From the NCBI GenBank assembly GCA_963710725.1, contig CAVQBJ010000002.1, forward strand, positions 186,001-250,000: a stretch of DNA of 64,000 nucleotides. The letters are read 5' to 3'. This document shows positions 39,043-47,097 of this stretch, one piece after another. The notes beneath the pieces are model-generated. The model was given only the letters and a program-made list of their open reading frames with translations, was not told the origin of the DNA and made no database searches. How positions within the stretch are numbered: position 1 is the first letter of the stretch; each line of letters starts with the position of its first letter. Source of the DNA: CAVQBJ01 sp963710725 (lineage in GTDB: Bacteria > Actinomycetota > Thermoleophilia > Solirubrobacterales > Solirubrobacteraceae). A program made the translations under genes and the position numbers.

Positions 39043-39615
39043 GTGATCGCGCGCGTGTTCGTCATCACGGGGCCCTCGGGGGTCGGGAAGGGAACGCTCA
39101 TCCGCGGGCTGCTCGAGCGGCGCCCCGAGCTCGAGCTGTCCGTGAGCGCCACGACGCGCGGGCCGCGCGCCGGCGAGCGCCACGGCGTCGACTACCACTT
39201 CCTCTCCGAGGAGGAGTTCGACCGCCACGTGCGCGACGGGGACTTCGTCGAGCACGCCGACTACGCCGGCCGTCGCTACGGGACGCTGCGCTCGGAGCTC
39301 GAGTCGCGCCTCGCGGCCGGGGTGCCGCTCGTGCTCGAGATCGAGGTCCAGGGGGCGCGCCAGGTCCGCGAGACGCTCCCGGACGCCGTGCAGGTGTTCA
39401 TCGCGCCACCGCACCCCGAGGACGAGGCGCTGCGCGAGCGCCTCGTCGGGCGCGGCACCGACGATCCGGAGGTGGTGGAGCGCCGCCTCGCGGTCGCGCG
39501 CGGCGAGCTGCAGGCGCGATCCGAGTTCGGGCACGTGGTCGTCAACGACGACCTCGAGGCGGCGCTGTCCGAGCTGCAGCGGATCGTCGACGGCGAGCTC
39601 GCCCGGACGGGGTGA
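39043..39615 (+). CDS. gmk: Guanylate kinase
   Basis: 190 residues from a GTG. The P-loop GPSGVGKGT is at about 9-17, followed by the GMP-binding SVSATTRGPRAGE and VDYHFLSEEEF, then GRRYGTLRSE. It phosphorylates GMP to GDP in the cytoplasm. It lies 76 nt after mIHF; TAGGGT at 39034-39039 is too close to the GTG to be its own -10 with confidence. The neighbours mIHF, rpoZ and coaBC form the usual actinobacterial order. Confidence 0.96.
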   Translation: MIARVFVITGPSGVGKGTLIRGLLERRPELELSVSATTRGPRAGERHGVDYHFLSEEEFDRHVRDGDFVEHADYAGRRYGTLRSELESRLAAGVPLVLEIEVQGARQVRETLPDAVQVFIAPPHPEDEALRERLVGRGTDDPEVVERRLAVARGELQARSEFGHVVVNDDLEAALSELQRIVDGELARTG

Positions 39616-39658
39616 GCCCCCCCGCCGCCGCGCGCCGGGACGCCCGCCCGCCAGCTAC

Positions 39659-39664
39659 TAGAAT
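39659..39664 (+). promoter_or_regulatory. Candidate -10 box TAGAAT for rpoZ, with leader hairpins
   Basis: TAGAAT lies 75 nt before the rpoZ start. The leader after it holds GCCGGCC-GCTCA-GGCCGGC (about 39677-39695) and a second GC-rich palindrome, so the rpoZ message may begin with two stable hairpins. A -35 is not clear. Confidence 0.4.
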
Positions 39665-39739
39665 GCAACGCTCGCGCCGGCCGCTCAGGCCGGCGGAACG
39701 ACCGGCCCGCGCGGGCCCCGGACAAGGGCGAACCGAAAC

Positions 39740-39967
39740 GTGATCTCCCCCCGCATCGATCGACTGCTCGAGAACGTGGACTCCAACTACGCGAGCGTCC
39801 TGGTGGCCGCCAAGCGCGCCCGCCAGATCAACTCGTACTACCACAACCTCGGCGAGGGCACGTTCGACGAGTTCCCACCGCCGATGGTCGACACGATCTC
39901 GAAGAACTACCTGACGATCGCGCTCGAGGAAGTCGCTGCGGGCAAGATCAAGTACCACTACCGCTAG
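39740..39967 (+). CDS. rpoZ: RNA polymerase omega subunit
   Basis: 75 residues from a GTG. The text RIDRLLENVDSNYASVLVAAKRARQINSYY and the end ALEEVAAGKIKY match omega, whose ARQIN helix contacts the beta' tail. Omega helps assemble and stabilise RNA polymerase. The length is at the short end of the family (75 against about 90-110 in many bacteria), as is usual in this group. It sits between gmk and coaBC, as in other Actinobacteria. Confidence 0.95.
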   Translation: MISPRIDRLLENVDSNYASVLVAAKRARQINSYYHNLGEGTFDEFPPPMVDTISKNYLTIALEEVAAGKIKYHYR

Positions 39968-40034
39968 GCGCGCCGCCGCAGGCGCGCGACCAGCCCTTGT
40001 CGTGCGTCGGCGTCCCTGAGACGGTGACGATCCG

Positions 40035-41288
40035 ATGGCCAGGATCCTGCTCGGAGTGAGCGGCGGCATCGCCGCCTACAAGGCGCTCGAGTTCGTGCGC
40101 CTGGCGACCGGCGCCGGGCACGCCGTGCGCGTCGTGCAGACGCCGGCGAGCGAGCGCTTCGTCGGGCGCGCGTCGTTCGCGGCGCTGAGCGGCGCGCCGG
40201 TCCTCGTCGACGAGTTCGAGCGCGATCCGGCCCGCGGGGCCTTCCCGGGCGACGCGCCCGCGGCCCACGATCCGCTCAGCCACCTCGAGCTCGTGGCCAA
40301 CGCCGACGTGTACCTCGTCGCGCCGGCGACCGCGAACACGCTCGCGAAGCTGGCCGGTGGCTTCGCCGACAACCTGCTGACCAGCGCCGCCCTCGCCGCG
40401 ACGTGCCCGGTGGTCGTCGCCCCGGCCATGAACAACCGCATGTGGGACCACGCGGCCACGCAGGCCAACGTCGGATCGCTGCGCGCGCGGGGCCTGACGA
40501 TCGTGGAGCCGCAGACCGGCCGCCTCGCCTCCCGCGGCGAGTGGGGGGCCGGGCGCCTCGCCGAGCCGGTCGCCCTGCTCGCCGCCTGCGAGGCGGTGCT
40601 CGGTGCCGGCCCGAGCGGCGACGCGGCGGATCTCGCCGGGCTGCGCGTGCTCGTCTCGGCCGGAGGCACGCGCGAGCCGATCGACAGCGTGCGCTACGTC
40701 GGCAACCGTTCGTCGGGTCGGATGGGCTTCGCGCTCGCCGAGGCCGCTCGCGACCGGGGCGCCGAGGTCACCGTCGTCGCGGCCAACGTCTCGCTGCCCC
40801 GCCGCGCCGACATCGCCTATCGCGACGTGGAGACCGCCGAGCAGCTGCGGGCGGCGTGCCGGTCGGCCTTCGCCACCGCCGACGTGCTGCTGATGGCGGC
40901 CGCCGTGGCCGACTTCCGGCCCATCGATCCGGCCGAGGACAAGCTCAAGAAGGCCGGTCGCGAGCGGCTCGAGCTCGTCCTGGAGTCGACGCCCGACGTG
41001 CTCTCCGAGCTCGCCGGCGAACGGCGCCCCGGGCAGGTGCTCGTCGGCTTCGCGGCCGAGCACGGCGACGGCGCCGTCGCCTGCGGCCGCGCCAAGCTCG
41101 CGGCCAAGGGACTCGACGCCGTCGTGGTCAACGACATCTCGCGCCCGGACATCGGCTTCGACGGGACGGATAACGAGGTGACGATCGTCACGGCCGACGG
41201 CGACCGGCACGTGGCCCGCGCCGCGAAGGAGATGGTCGCCGCCGCGGTGCTCGACACGGTCGTCGCGGTGCGGGCCGGCGGGGCGTAG
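40035..41288 (+). CDS. coaBC: Bifunctional phosphopantothenoylcysteine decarboxylase / phosphopantothenate-cysteine ligase
   Basis: 417 residues. The N-terminal CoaC half (about 1-185) has GVSGGIAAYKA, the FMN-binding His in SHLELVANADVYLVAPATAN and PAMNNRMW. The C-terminal CoaB half (about 195-415) has VSAGGTREPIDSVRYVGNRS and the DKLKK lysine. The two halves carry out consecutive steps of coenzyme A synthesis: ligation of cysteine, then decarboxylation. It starts 67 nt after rpoZ. Confidence 0.96.
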   Translation: MARILLGVSGGIAAYKALEFVRLATGAGHAVRVVQTPASERFVGRASFAALSGAPVLVDEFERDPARGAFPGDAPAAHDPLSHLELVANADVYLVAPATANTLAKLAGGFADNLLTSAALAATCPVVVAPAMNNRMWDHAATQANVGSLRARGLTIVEPQTGRLASRGEWGAGRLAEPVALLAACEAVLGAGPSGDAADLAGLRVLVSAGGTREPIDSVRYVGNRSSGRMGFALAEAARDRGAEVTVVAANVSLPRRADIAYRDVETAEQLRAACRSAFATADVLLMAAAVADFRPIDPAEDKLKKAGRERLELVLESTPDVLSELAGERRPGQVLVGFAAEHGDGAVACGRAKLAAKGLDAVVVNDISRPDIGFDGTDNEVTIVTADGDRHVARAAKEMVAAAVLDTVVAVRAGGA

Positions 41289-41397
41289 CGGAGCGCGCGG
41301 CGAGACGTCGCGGCTCGATGCGCACCGATGCGCATGATTGCCCTGACGGTTGCGCACGGTTGCCGACGGACCGCCTCGCGCGCGACGCGCGCGAGGC

Positions 41398-41403
41398 TAC
41401 AGT
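41398..41403 (+). promoter_or_regulatory. Candidate -10 box TACAGT (leaderless TPR gene)
   Basis: TACAGT ends 7 nt before the ATG at 41411, which has no ribosome-binding site. Confidence 0.4.
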
Positions 41404-41410
41404 TGGCTCG

Positions 41411-41779
41411 ATGGACGACGTGTACGAGTTGTACATCCGGGGGAGCGAGCTGCTCGCGCGCGGCGACTACCAGGCCGCGGTGATCCCGCTCACGCGCGCG
41501 CGCGACCTGATGCCCGACAAGGCGTCGATCCGTGAGGCGCTCGGGCGCGCGCTGTTCCACGCGCAGCGCTACGAGGGCGCCGTCGCGGAGTTCGAGGCCG
41601 TCACCGCCACGGCGCCGACGAACGACTACGCGCTCTTCTGTCTCGGCCGCGCGATGCAACTGCTCGGCCGCCATCGCGAGGCCTGTCATCCGCTCGCGCT
41701 CGCGTGCTCGCTGCGTCCCGATCGCGATGACTACCGGCGCTATCGCGACCGCGCGCGGCGCGACGCGACGCGCGCCTGA
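41411..41779 (+). CDS. Small TPR-repeat protein (122 aa)
   Basis: The ATG at 41411 opens with a helix pair (DVYELYIRGSELLARGDYQA). Three TPR-like helix pairs follow (ALGRALFHAQRYEGAVAEFE, ALFCLGRAMQLLGRHREAC) with the spacing of 34-residue TPR units. TPRs bind other proteins; the partner is unknown. The earlier in-frame start at 41318 is less likely because a -10 box and intergenic sequence lie there. The protein ends in an Arg/Asp-rich tail. It directly precedes the leader of the rimP-nusA operon. Confidence 0.75.
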   Translation: MDDVYELYIRGSELLARGDYQAAVIPLTRARDLMPDKASIREALGRALFHAQRYEGAVAEFEAVTATAPTNDYALFCLGRAMQLLGRHREACHPLALACSLRPDRDDYRRYRDRARRDATRA

Positions 41780-41882
41780 CCGCGCGCGCCGGGCACCGGT
41801 CGAGCGCCGTTGAGCGGTCGGCGGCCCGGGGTCGGAGGGCCGTGCCGGCAGGCCTGCGCCGGGCTCGCGGGTGGCCTTCCAC

Positions 41883-41891
41883 TGCTATCCT
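41883..41891 (+). promoter_or_regulatory. Extended -10 promoter of the rimP-nusA operon (TGCTATCCT)
   Basis: TG-N-TATCCT fits an extended -10 element, with transcription expected near 41898. No clear -35 lies 16-18 nt upstream, which extended -10 promoters tolerate. The transcript would begin just before the two leader hairpins. Confidence 0.5.
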
Positions 41892-41908
41892 CGCCGGACA
41901 GCTTTCGA

Positions 41909-41965
41909 GCCGATGGCCATCCATCGGCTGCCGTACCCGAAAGTGGGCGCTCGCCCGCTTTTTTT
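41909..41965 (+). terminator. Two-hairpin leader with intrinsic terminator (attenuator) before rimP
   Basis: Hairpin 1 is GCCGATGG-CCAT-CCATCGGC (41909-41928), a perfect 8-bp stem. Hairpin 2 is AGTGGGC-GCTC-GCCCGCT (41942-41959) with one G-U pair, running into seven T (41959-41965): a textbook Rho-independent terminator. It lies 19 nt before the rimP ATG and about 44 nt after the proposed transcription start. Because it precedes the operon it probably works as an attenuator. A similar rimP leader with a terminator is known in Gammaproteobacteria. It could also end the TPR-gene transcript. Confidence 0.75.
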
Positions 41966-41984
41966 GCGTAAAGGACCAGATTTC

Positions 41985-42425
41985 ATGAATCCGTTGCAGA
42001 CCGACATCGAGAGTCGACTCGCCAAGCGCGAGCCCGACGTCGAGGTGCTGCTCGCCGAGGTTCTCGGCGGCTCGACGCTGCGCGTGTTCATCGACCACCC
42101 GGACGGCGTCACGCTCGCGCTGTGCGAGCGCGTCACGCACGAGCTCGGCGACCTTCGCGAGCGGTACTCGCTCGAGGTGTCCTCGCCGGGCATCGAGCGC
42201 CCGCTGACCAAGCCGGCGCACTTCCGCCGCTTCGTCGGACGGCGCGCGCGGGTGCGGCTGCGCTCGGCGCACGACAGCTCGCTGGAGGGCGAGCGTCCGC
42301 GGGCGCGCAGCTATACGGGCGAGCTCGTCGGTGCCACCGACGACGAGGTCACGTTGGCGGCCGCCGATGGCGTGATCGCGATCCCGTACTCGGAAATCAG
42401 TCGTTCCAACCTCGTGGAGGAGTAG
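41985..42425 (+). CDS. rimP: Ribosome maturation factor RimP
   Basis: 146 residues from the ATG at 41985, with AAAGGA 9 nt upstream. The N-terminal alpha/beta domain has LRVFIDHPDGVTLALCERVT, and YSLEVSSPGIERPLTKPAHF is the family signature. The C-terminal SH3-like domain ends with AIPYSEISRSNLVEE. RimP binds the 30S subunit during late assembly. The longer in-frame start at 41871 would run through the terminator hairpin, so it is rejected. Two nt separate its stop from the nusA start. Confidence 0.93.
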   Translation: MNPLQTDIESRLAKREPDVEVLLAEVLGGSTLRVFIDHPDGVTLALCERVTHELGDLRERYSLEVSSPGIERPLTKPAHFRRFVGRRARVRLRSAHDSSLEGERPRARSYTGELVGATDDEVTLAAADGVIAIPYSEISRSNLVEE

Positions 42426-42427
42426 CC

Positions 42428-43897
42428 ATGTCACGCGAGATCCTGGAGGCCATGCACGCGCTTGCGCGCGAGAAGGGCATCGAGCCCGAGAAGCTGATGA
42501 TCGCGCTCGAGGACGCGCTGCTGTCCGCGTACAAGAAGCAGCCGGGGTCGGCGAAGTACGCACGCGTCGAGATGGACCGCGAGACGGCCGACTTCCGCGT
42601 CATCGAGCTGATCATCCCCGAGCGCCTCGAGGCCCACCTGATCGTCGAGACGATCGACGAGGGCACGGTCGTCGATCCGGAGACCGGCGAGCTGCGCGAG
42701 CCCGAGGACCCGGAGATCGACCCGGCCAAGTTCGAGCAGTACCGCGATCAGATCGACGAACGCGACGTCACGCCCGACGACTTCGGACGCATCGCCGCGC
42801 AGACGGCCAAGCAGGTCATCCTGCAGCGCATCCGCGAGGCCGAGCGCGACATGATGTTCGAGGAGTACCGCGACCGCGTCGGCGAGCTCATCACCGGCAT
42901 CGTGCAGCAGTCCGACTCGCGCTACACCCTCGTGCAGCTGCGCGAGCGCGTCGAGGCGCTGCTGCCCAAGTCCGAGCAGGTCGACGGTGAGCGCTACGAC
43001 CACTCCCAGCGCGTCAAGGCGGTCATCAAGGAGGTGTCGCCCTCGACGAAGGGCCCCTCGATCATCGTCTCGCGACGCGATCCCGAGCTCATCAAGAAGC
43101 TGTTCGAGCTCGAGGTGCCGGAGATCGCCGACGGTCTCGTCGAGATCGCCAACGTCGCCCGCGAGCCCGGATATCGCTCGAAGATCGCGGTCATCTCGCA
43201 CGCCGACGGCGTCGACCCGGTCGGCGCCTGCGTCGGACCGCGCGGCTCGCGCGTGCGGATGGTGGTGTCCGAGCTGCGGGGCGAGAAGATCGACATCATC
43301 CCCTTCAACGACGAGCCCGCTCGCTTCGTGGCCAAGGCGTTGTCGCCGGCGCGCGTGCGCGAGGTCCTCGTCGACGACGACGCCAAGCAGGCGACGGTGA
43401 TCGTGCCCGACGACCAGCTCTCGCTGGCCATCGGCCGCGAAGGCCAGAACGCACGCCTCGCGGCGCGGCTGACCGGCTGGCGCGTCGACATCCGCTCGGA
43501 GACCGAGTTCGCCGCCGAAGAGGCCGAGCACGGCTATGAGGAGGAGGAGGTGCAGGGCCGCTGCGCGGCGATCCTGTCGAACGGGCGTCGCTGCCCGAAC
43601 GCGGCGCTGTCGGGATCGCGCTACTGCGGCCTCGATGCCCACCAGGCGCTCGCCCACGTCGAGGGCGACCACGTCACCGAGCCCGCCCCGGGCGGCGACG
43701 AGAGCCCCGTCGCGCCGGACGAGGGCGAGGCCGAGGCGGTCATCACCGACGATGCGCCGCCGCCGCCGGCCCCCGAGGCGATCGTCGCCGAGGACCCCGC
43801 GAGCGAGGCGCCGGCCGACGTGCCGCCTGGCCCCGCCCAGAACGGGGTCGACGAGCCCGTCGCCGACGAGCCCGTCGCCACGGAGCCCACGTCATAG
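42428..43897 (+). CDS. nusA: Transcription termination/antitermination factor NusA with added Cys/His motif
   Basis: 489 residues. N-terminal RNA polymerase-binding domain (about 1-130), S1 (about 135-200) and two KH domains (about 215-360, with GACVGPRGSRVRMVV and LSLAIGREGQNARLAARL) are standard. After residue 375 comes an unusual segment, C379-x9-C389-x10-C400-x4-H405, resembling a small zinc-binding knuckle. An acidic Pro/Ala-rich tail ends the protein. NusA modulates pausing and termination, and the terminator upstream may let it control its own operon. The two E. coli C-terminal acidic repeats are absent. Confidence 0.95.
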   Translation: MSREILEAMHALAREKGIEPEKLMIALEDALLSAYKKQPGSAKYARVEMDRETADFRVIELIIPERLEAHLIVETIDEGTVVDPETGELREPEDPEIDPAKFEQYRDQIDERDVTPDDFGRIAAQTAKQVILQRIREAERDMMFEEYRDRVGELITGIVQQSDSRYTLVQLRERVEALLPKSEQVDGERYDHSQRVKAVIKEVSPSTKGPSIIVSRRDPELIKKLFELEVPEIADGLVEIANVAREPGYRSKIAVISHADGVDPVGACVGPRGSRVRMVVSELRGEKIDIIPFNDEPARFVAKALSPARVREVLVDDDAKQATVIVPDDQLSLAIGREGQNARLAARLTGWRVDIRSETEFAAEEAEHGYEEEEVQGRCAAILSNGRRCPNAALSGSRYCGLDAHQALAHVEGDHVTEPAPGGDESPVAPDEGEAEAVITDDAPPPPAPEAIVAEDPASEAPADVPPGPAQNGVDEPVADEPVATEPTS

Positions 43898-43905
43898 CGG
43901 GCCAC

Positions 43906-44187
43906 ATGCCCCAGCGCCGCTGCGTCGGATGCGGGCGCGTGGCGCCCAAGCCGACGCTCGCGCGCCTTGCCCTCGCTCCCGTCGCCGGCCCCGGCCGTCG
44001 CACCGCCGTGCTGGACCGAGCTCAGCACCTCCCCGGTCGCGGCGCGTACGTGTGCCGCGACGCCGCGGGCGGCGGTCTGTCCGCGCCGTGCCTGCGCCAA
44101 GCGCTGCGTCGCGGCGGCCTGTCGCGCGCACTCCGCGCCACGGTGGCGATCGCTGATGAGCTGCAGTTCGTAGAATCGAGCCCCTGA
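43906..44187 (+). CDS. ylxR: YlxR family RNA-binding protein (DUF448)
   Basis: 93 residues between nusA and infB, its standard place. RRCVGCGRVAPK and GRGAYVCRD are the two family signatures. YlxR is a small nucleic-acid-binding protein; in some species it binds RNase P or acts as a regulator. Cysteines in CVGC and YVC could hold zinc, although this family often lacks metal. The stop overlaps the infB ATG by one base (TGATG). Confidence 0.93.
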   Translation: MPQRRCVGCGRVAPKPTLARLALAPVAGPGRRTAVLDRAQHLPGRGAYVCRDAAGGGLSAPCLRQALRRGGLSRALRATVAIADELQFVESSP

Positions 44188-46628
44188 TGTCGAAGAAGCG
44201 AGTACACGAGATCGCCAAGGAGCACGGGCTCTCCAGCAAGGAGCTGCTCGAGAAGCTGCACGCCGCCGGCATCGATGCGAAGGCCGCCGCCTCCTCGGTC
44301 GAGGAGAGCGACGCCGTGCGGGTGATCGCCGGTAACGGCTCCGGGCCGAACGGCGCCTCGGCGACCGCTGCACCGCCAGCGACCAGCGCCCCCGCGAGCG
44401 AGCCACCCGCGGTCTCCGGCGGCGCTCCCGCCCCACCGACCACCCAGGCGACGCCCGCGCCGGCGCCCCCGGCGAGCGCGGCACCCGCGGCCACCGCCGC
44501 GCCCGCGCCGGCGGCGAGCGGACCGCGAGCACCGGCGCCCGGCGCCGCTCCCGCCGCTCCGGCCGCGGGAACGCCGGCGACCCCGGCCGCACCGAGCGGC
44601 TCCCCGCCCACCGACGGAGGCGCGGGAGCGGGCGGTTCCTCAGAGGCGCGGCCCGCGCGGCCGACACGCGACTCCCGCACCGGCGAGCGCACCCCCGGCG
44701 GCATCGGGCCCGGCGGTCGGCGCCGGGTGGTCATCGACTCGCAGGCGTCGCGTCGCCAGCAGGGCGGTCCGGCGAACCAGCCGCAGCGGCGACCGCGGCG
44801 CGGGCGGCGCCGCCGTGGGACCTACGACGACACGATCGCGCCGATCGATAACACCGCGGCGGTCGCGACCGACGTCATCCGTGTCAATTCCGGCTCGACG
44901 GTCAAGGACGTGGCGGAGTACCTCGGCGTCGCCGTCCCGGAGATCATCAAGAAGCTCATGTCGCTCGGCGAGATGGCCACGCTCACGCAGACGCTGTCCG
45001 ACGAGGCGATCCAGGTCCTGGCCGACGAGTTCGACAAGCAGATCGAGATCGTCCACGCCGCCGATGACGTCGACGTCGAGCCGGTCTACCAGGACGCCGA
45101 AGAGGACCTCACCGAGCGTCCCCCGGTCGTCACGATCATGGGCCACGTCGACCACGGCAAGACCTCGCTGCTCGACGCGATCCGCTCCACCGAGGTGGCG
45201 GCCGGCGAGGCCGGCGGGATCACCCAGCACATCGGCGCCTACACCGTCCGGCATAACGGCAAGGCGATCACCTTCCTGGACACCCCGGGCCACGAGGCCT
45301 TCACGGCCATGCGCGCCCGCGGCGCGAGCGTCACCGACATCGCGGTCATCGTCGTGGCGGCCGACGACGGCGCCAAGCCGCAGACCGACGAGGCGATCGA
45401 CCACGCCAAGGCCGCCGACGTCCCGATCGTCGTCGCCGTCAACAAGATCGACAAGGAGGGCGCGCAGCCCGACCGCGTGCGCACCGAGCTCACCCAGCGC
45501 GGGCTGCAGCCGTCGGAGTGGGGAGGCGAGACCGAGTTCGTCGACGTGAGCGCTAAGACGCACGACGGCCTCGACAACCTCCTCGACACCCTGCAGGTGG
45601 TGGCCGACCTCGAGGAGCTGCGCGCCAACAACGCGGCCGAGGCCTCGGGCACGGTGATCGAGTCGAAGCTCGACCCCGGCCGGGGCCCGGTGGTCACGAT
45701 CCTCATCCAGCGGGGCACGCTGCGCGTCGGCGACGCGCTCGTCGCCGGGGCGCACTTCGGCCGGGTCCGCGCGATGCACGACTTCATCGGCTCGAAGATG
45801 ACGGCCGCCACGCCTGGCGACCCCGTCGAGGTGCTCGGCTTCGACGGCGTGCCCGAGGCCGGCGAGGTCGTCCGGGTGGTCGAGAACGAGCGTCGCGCCC
45901 GGCAGCTGGCCGGCGAGCGCGCCAACCGCCTGAAGACCGAGGCGCTCGCGCGCCGCGGCGGGCGCAAGGTCTCCCTCGAGGACGTCTTCCGACTCGCTCA
46001 GGAGGGCACCGTCAAGGAGCTCAACCTCGTCGTCAAGGCCGACGTCGCCGGGTCGCTGGAGGCGATCGAGGACGAGATCGCCAAGCTGCCGCAGGACGAG
46101 GTGACGGTCAACATCGTCCACCGCGGCGTCGGCGGCATCAGCGAGTCCGACGTGATGCTCGCCTCCGCGTCCAACGGCGTCGTCCTCGCCTTCAACGTGC
46201 GCCCGGTCGGTGATGCCCGCTCGATCGCCGACCGCGAGGGCGTCGAGATCCGCTCCTACGCCGTCATCTACCGCGCCATCGAGGAGCTGCGCGCCGCGAT
46301 GCAGGGGATGCTCGAGCCGGAGGAGGTCGAGTCCACCCTCGGTCAGGCCGAGGTCCGCCAGCTCTTCAAGGCGTCGCGCATCGGCACGATCGCCGGCTCC
46401 TACGTCACCGAGGGCAAGGTCACGCGCGGCGCCCGCGCGCGGGTCGTGCGCGACGGCACGATCATCTACGACACGACGATCGCCAGCCTGCGCCGCTTCA
46501 ACGAGGACGCGCGCGAGGTCTCGTCGGGGTTCGAGTGTGGCATCGTGCTCACGAACTTCCAGGATCTGCACGAGGGCGACGTGATCGAGTCCTACGAGAC
46601 GCGCCAGGTCGAGCGCGAGCTGTCCTGA
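44187..46628 (+). CDS. infB: Translation initiation factor IF-2
   Basis: 813 residues. An N-terminal IF2_N helical unit (about 1-50) precedes a Pro/Ala/Thr-rich linker of about 110 residues and an Arg-rich stretch. A second IF2_N-like unit follows (about 230-300). The GTPase begins at about 314 with GHVDHGKTS, then DTPGHEAF and NKID. Domains II-IV complete the length. IF-2 places initiator tRNA on the 30S subunit. The gene is in the same transcript as nusA and ylxR. Confidence 0.96.
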   Translation: MSKKRVHEIAKEHGLSSKELLEKLHAAGIDAKAAASSVEESDAVRVIAGNGSGPNGASATAAPPATSAPASEPPAVSGGAPAPPTTQATPAPAPPASAAPAATAAPAPAASGPRAPAPGAAPAAPAAGTPATPAAPSGSPPTDGGAGAGGSSEARPARPTRDSRTGERTPGGIGPGGRRRVVIDSQASRRQQGGPANQPQRRPRRGRRRRGTYDDTIAPIDNTAAVATDVIRVNSGSTVKDVAEYLGVAVPEIIKKLMSLGEMATLTQTLSDEAIQVLADEFDKQIEIVHAADDVDVEPVYQDAEEDLTERPPVVTIMGHVDHGKTSLLDAIRSTEVAAGEAGGITQHIGAYTVRHNGKAITFLDTPGHEAFTAMRARGASVTDIAVIVVAADDGAKPQTDEAIDHAKAADVPIVVAVNKIDKEGAQPDRVRTELTQRGLQPSEWGGETEFVDVSAKTHDGLDNLLDTLQVVADLEELRANNAAEASGTVIESKLDPGRGPVVTILIQRGTLRVGDALVAGAHFGRVRAMHDFIGSKMTAATPGDPVEVLGFDGVPEAGEVVRVVENERRARQLAGERANRLKTEALARRGGRKVSLEDVFRLAQEGTVKELNLVVKADVAGSLEAIEDEIAKLPQDEVTVNIVHRGVGGISESDVMLASASNGVVLAFNVRPVGDARSIADREGVEIRSYAVIYRAIEELRAAMQGMLEPEEVESTLGQAEVRQLFKASRIGTIAGSYVTEGKVTRGARARVVRDGTIIYDTTIASLRRFNEDAREVSSGFECGIVLTNFQDLHEGDVIESYETRQVERELS

Positions 46629-46740
46629 CGGACACGCGCCGAGTGCGCACGTCCGCCCGCCGCCGCCGTCGTGAGCGCCGTACCCTGCCCGGGAGAGGGA
46701 CCCGCCGCCGGCGCGATCGGAAGGCGAACGGAGGGATAGG

Positions 46741-47097
46741 ATGCGTTCAGACCGCATGCGCCGCGTCGACGAGGCGATCCGCCAGGTGATCGGCGATGTC
46801 GTGGCGGGCGAGCTGAAAGACCCGCGAGTGGGATTCGTCACCGTCACCGATGTCAGAACGAGCGCTGATCTGCGCCATGGGCGTGTGTACGTGAGCGTCC
46901 TCGGCACCGCCGAGGAGCGCGCCGCGTCCCTCGACGGGCTGCAGAGCGCGCACGGCTACCTGCAGAGCCGGATCGCCGCCGAGCTGCGGCTCAAGCGCAC
47001 GCCGGCGCTCACCTTCCAGTACGACGAGACGACCGACCGCGCGATGCGCGTCGACTCGATCCTCGCCGATCCGGACGCCGGCGGACCCGCGTCGTGA
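46741..47097 (+). CDS. rbfA: Ribosome-binding factor A
   Basis: 118 residues. MRRVDEAIRQVIGDVVAGEL and DPRVGFVTVTDVRTSADL are the family start, followed by KH-like strands (LRHGRVYVSVLG) and LRLKRTPALTFQYDET. RbfA helps mature the 5' end of 16S rRNA. It follows infB by 112 nt, a gap with no clear terminator. The stop overlaps the next GTG (GTGA). Confidence 0.95.
   Translation: MRSDRMRRVDEAIRQVIGDVVAGELKDPRVGFVTVTDVRTSADLRHGRVYVSVLGTAEERAASLDGLQSAHGYLQSRIAAELRLKRTPALTFQYDETTDRAMRVDSILADPDAGGPAS

Noticed and set aside
41942..41965. Terminator serving only the upstream TPR gene
   Set aside because: It lies over 160 nt after that gene and just after an extended -10 box, so an attenuator for rimP fits better, though both roles are possible.
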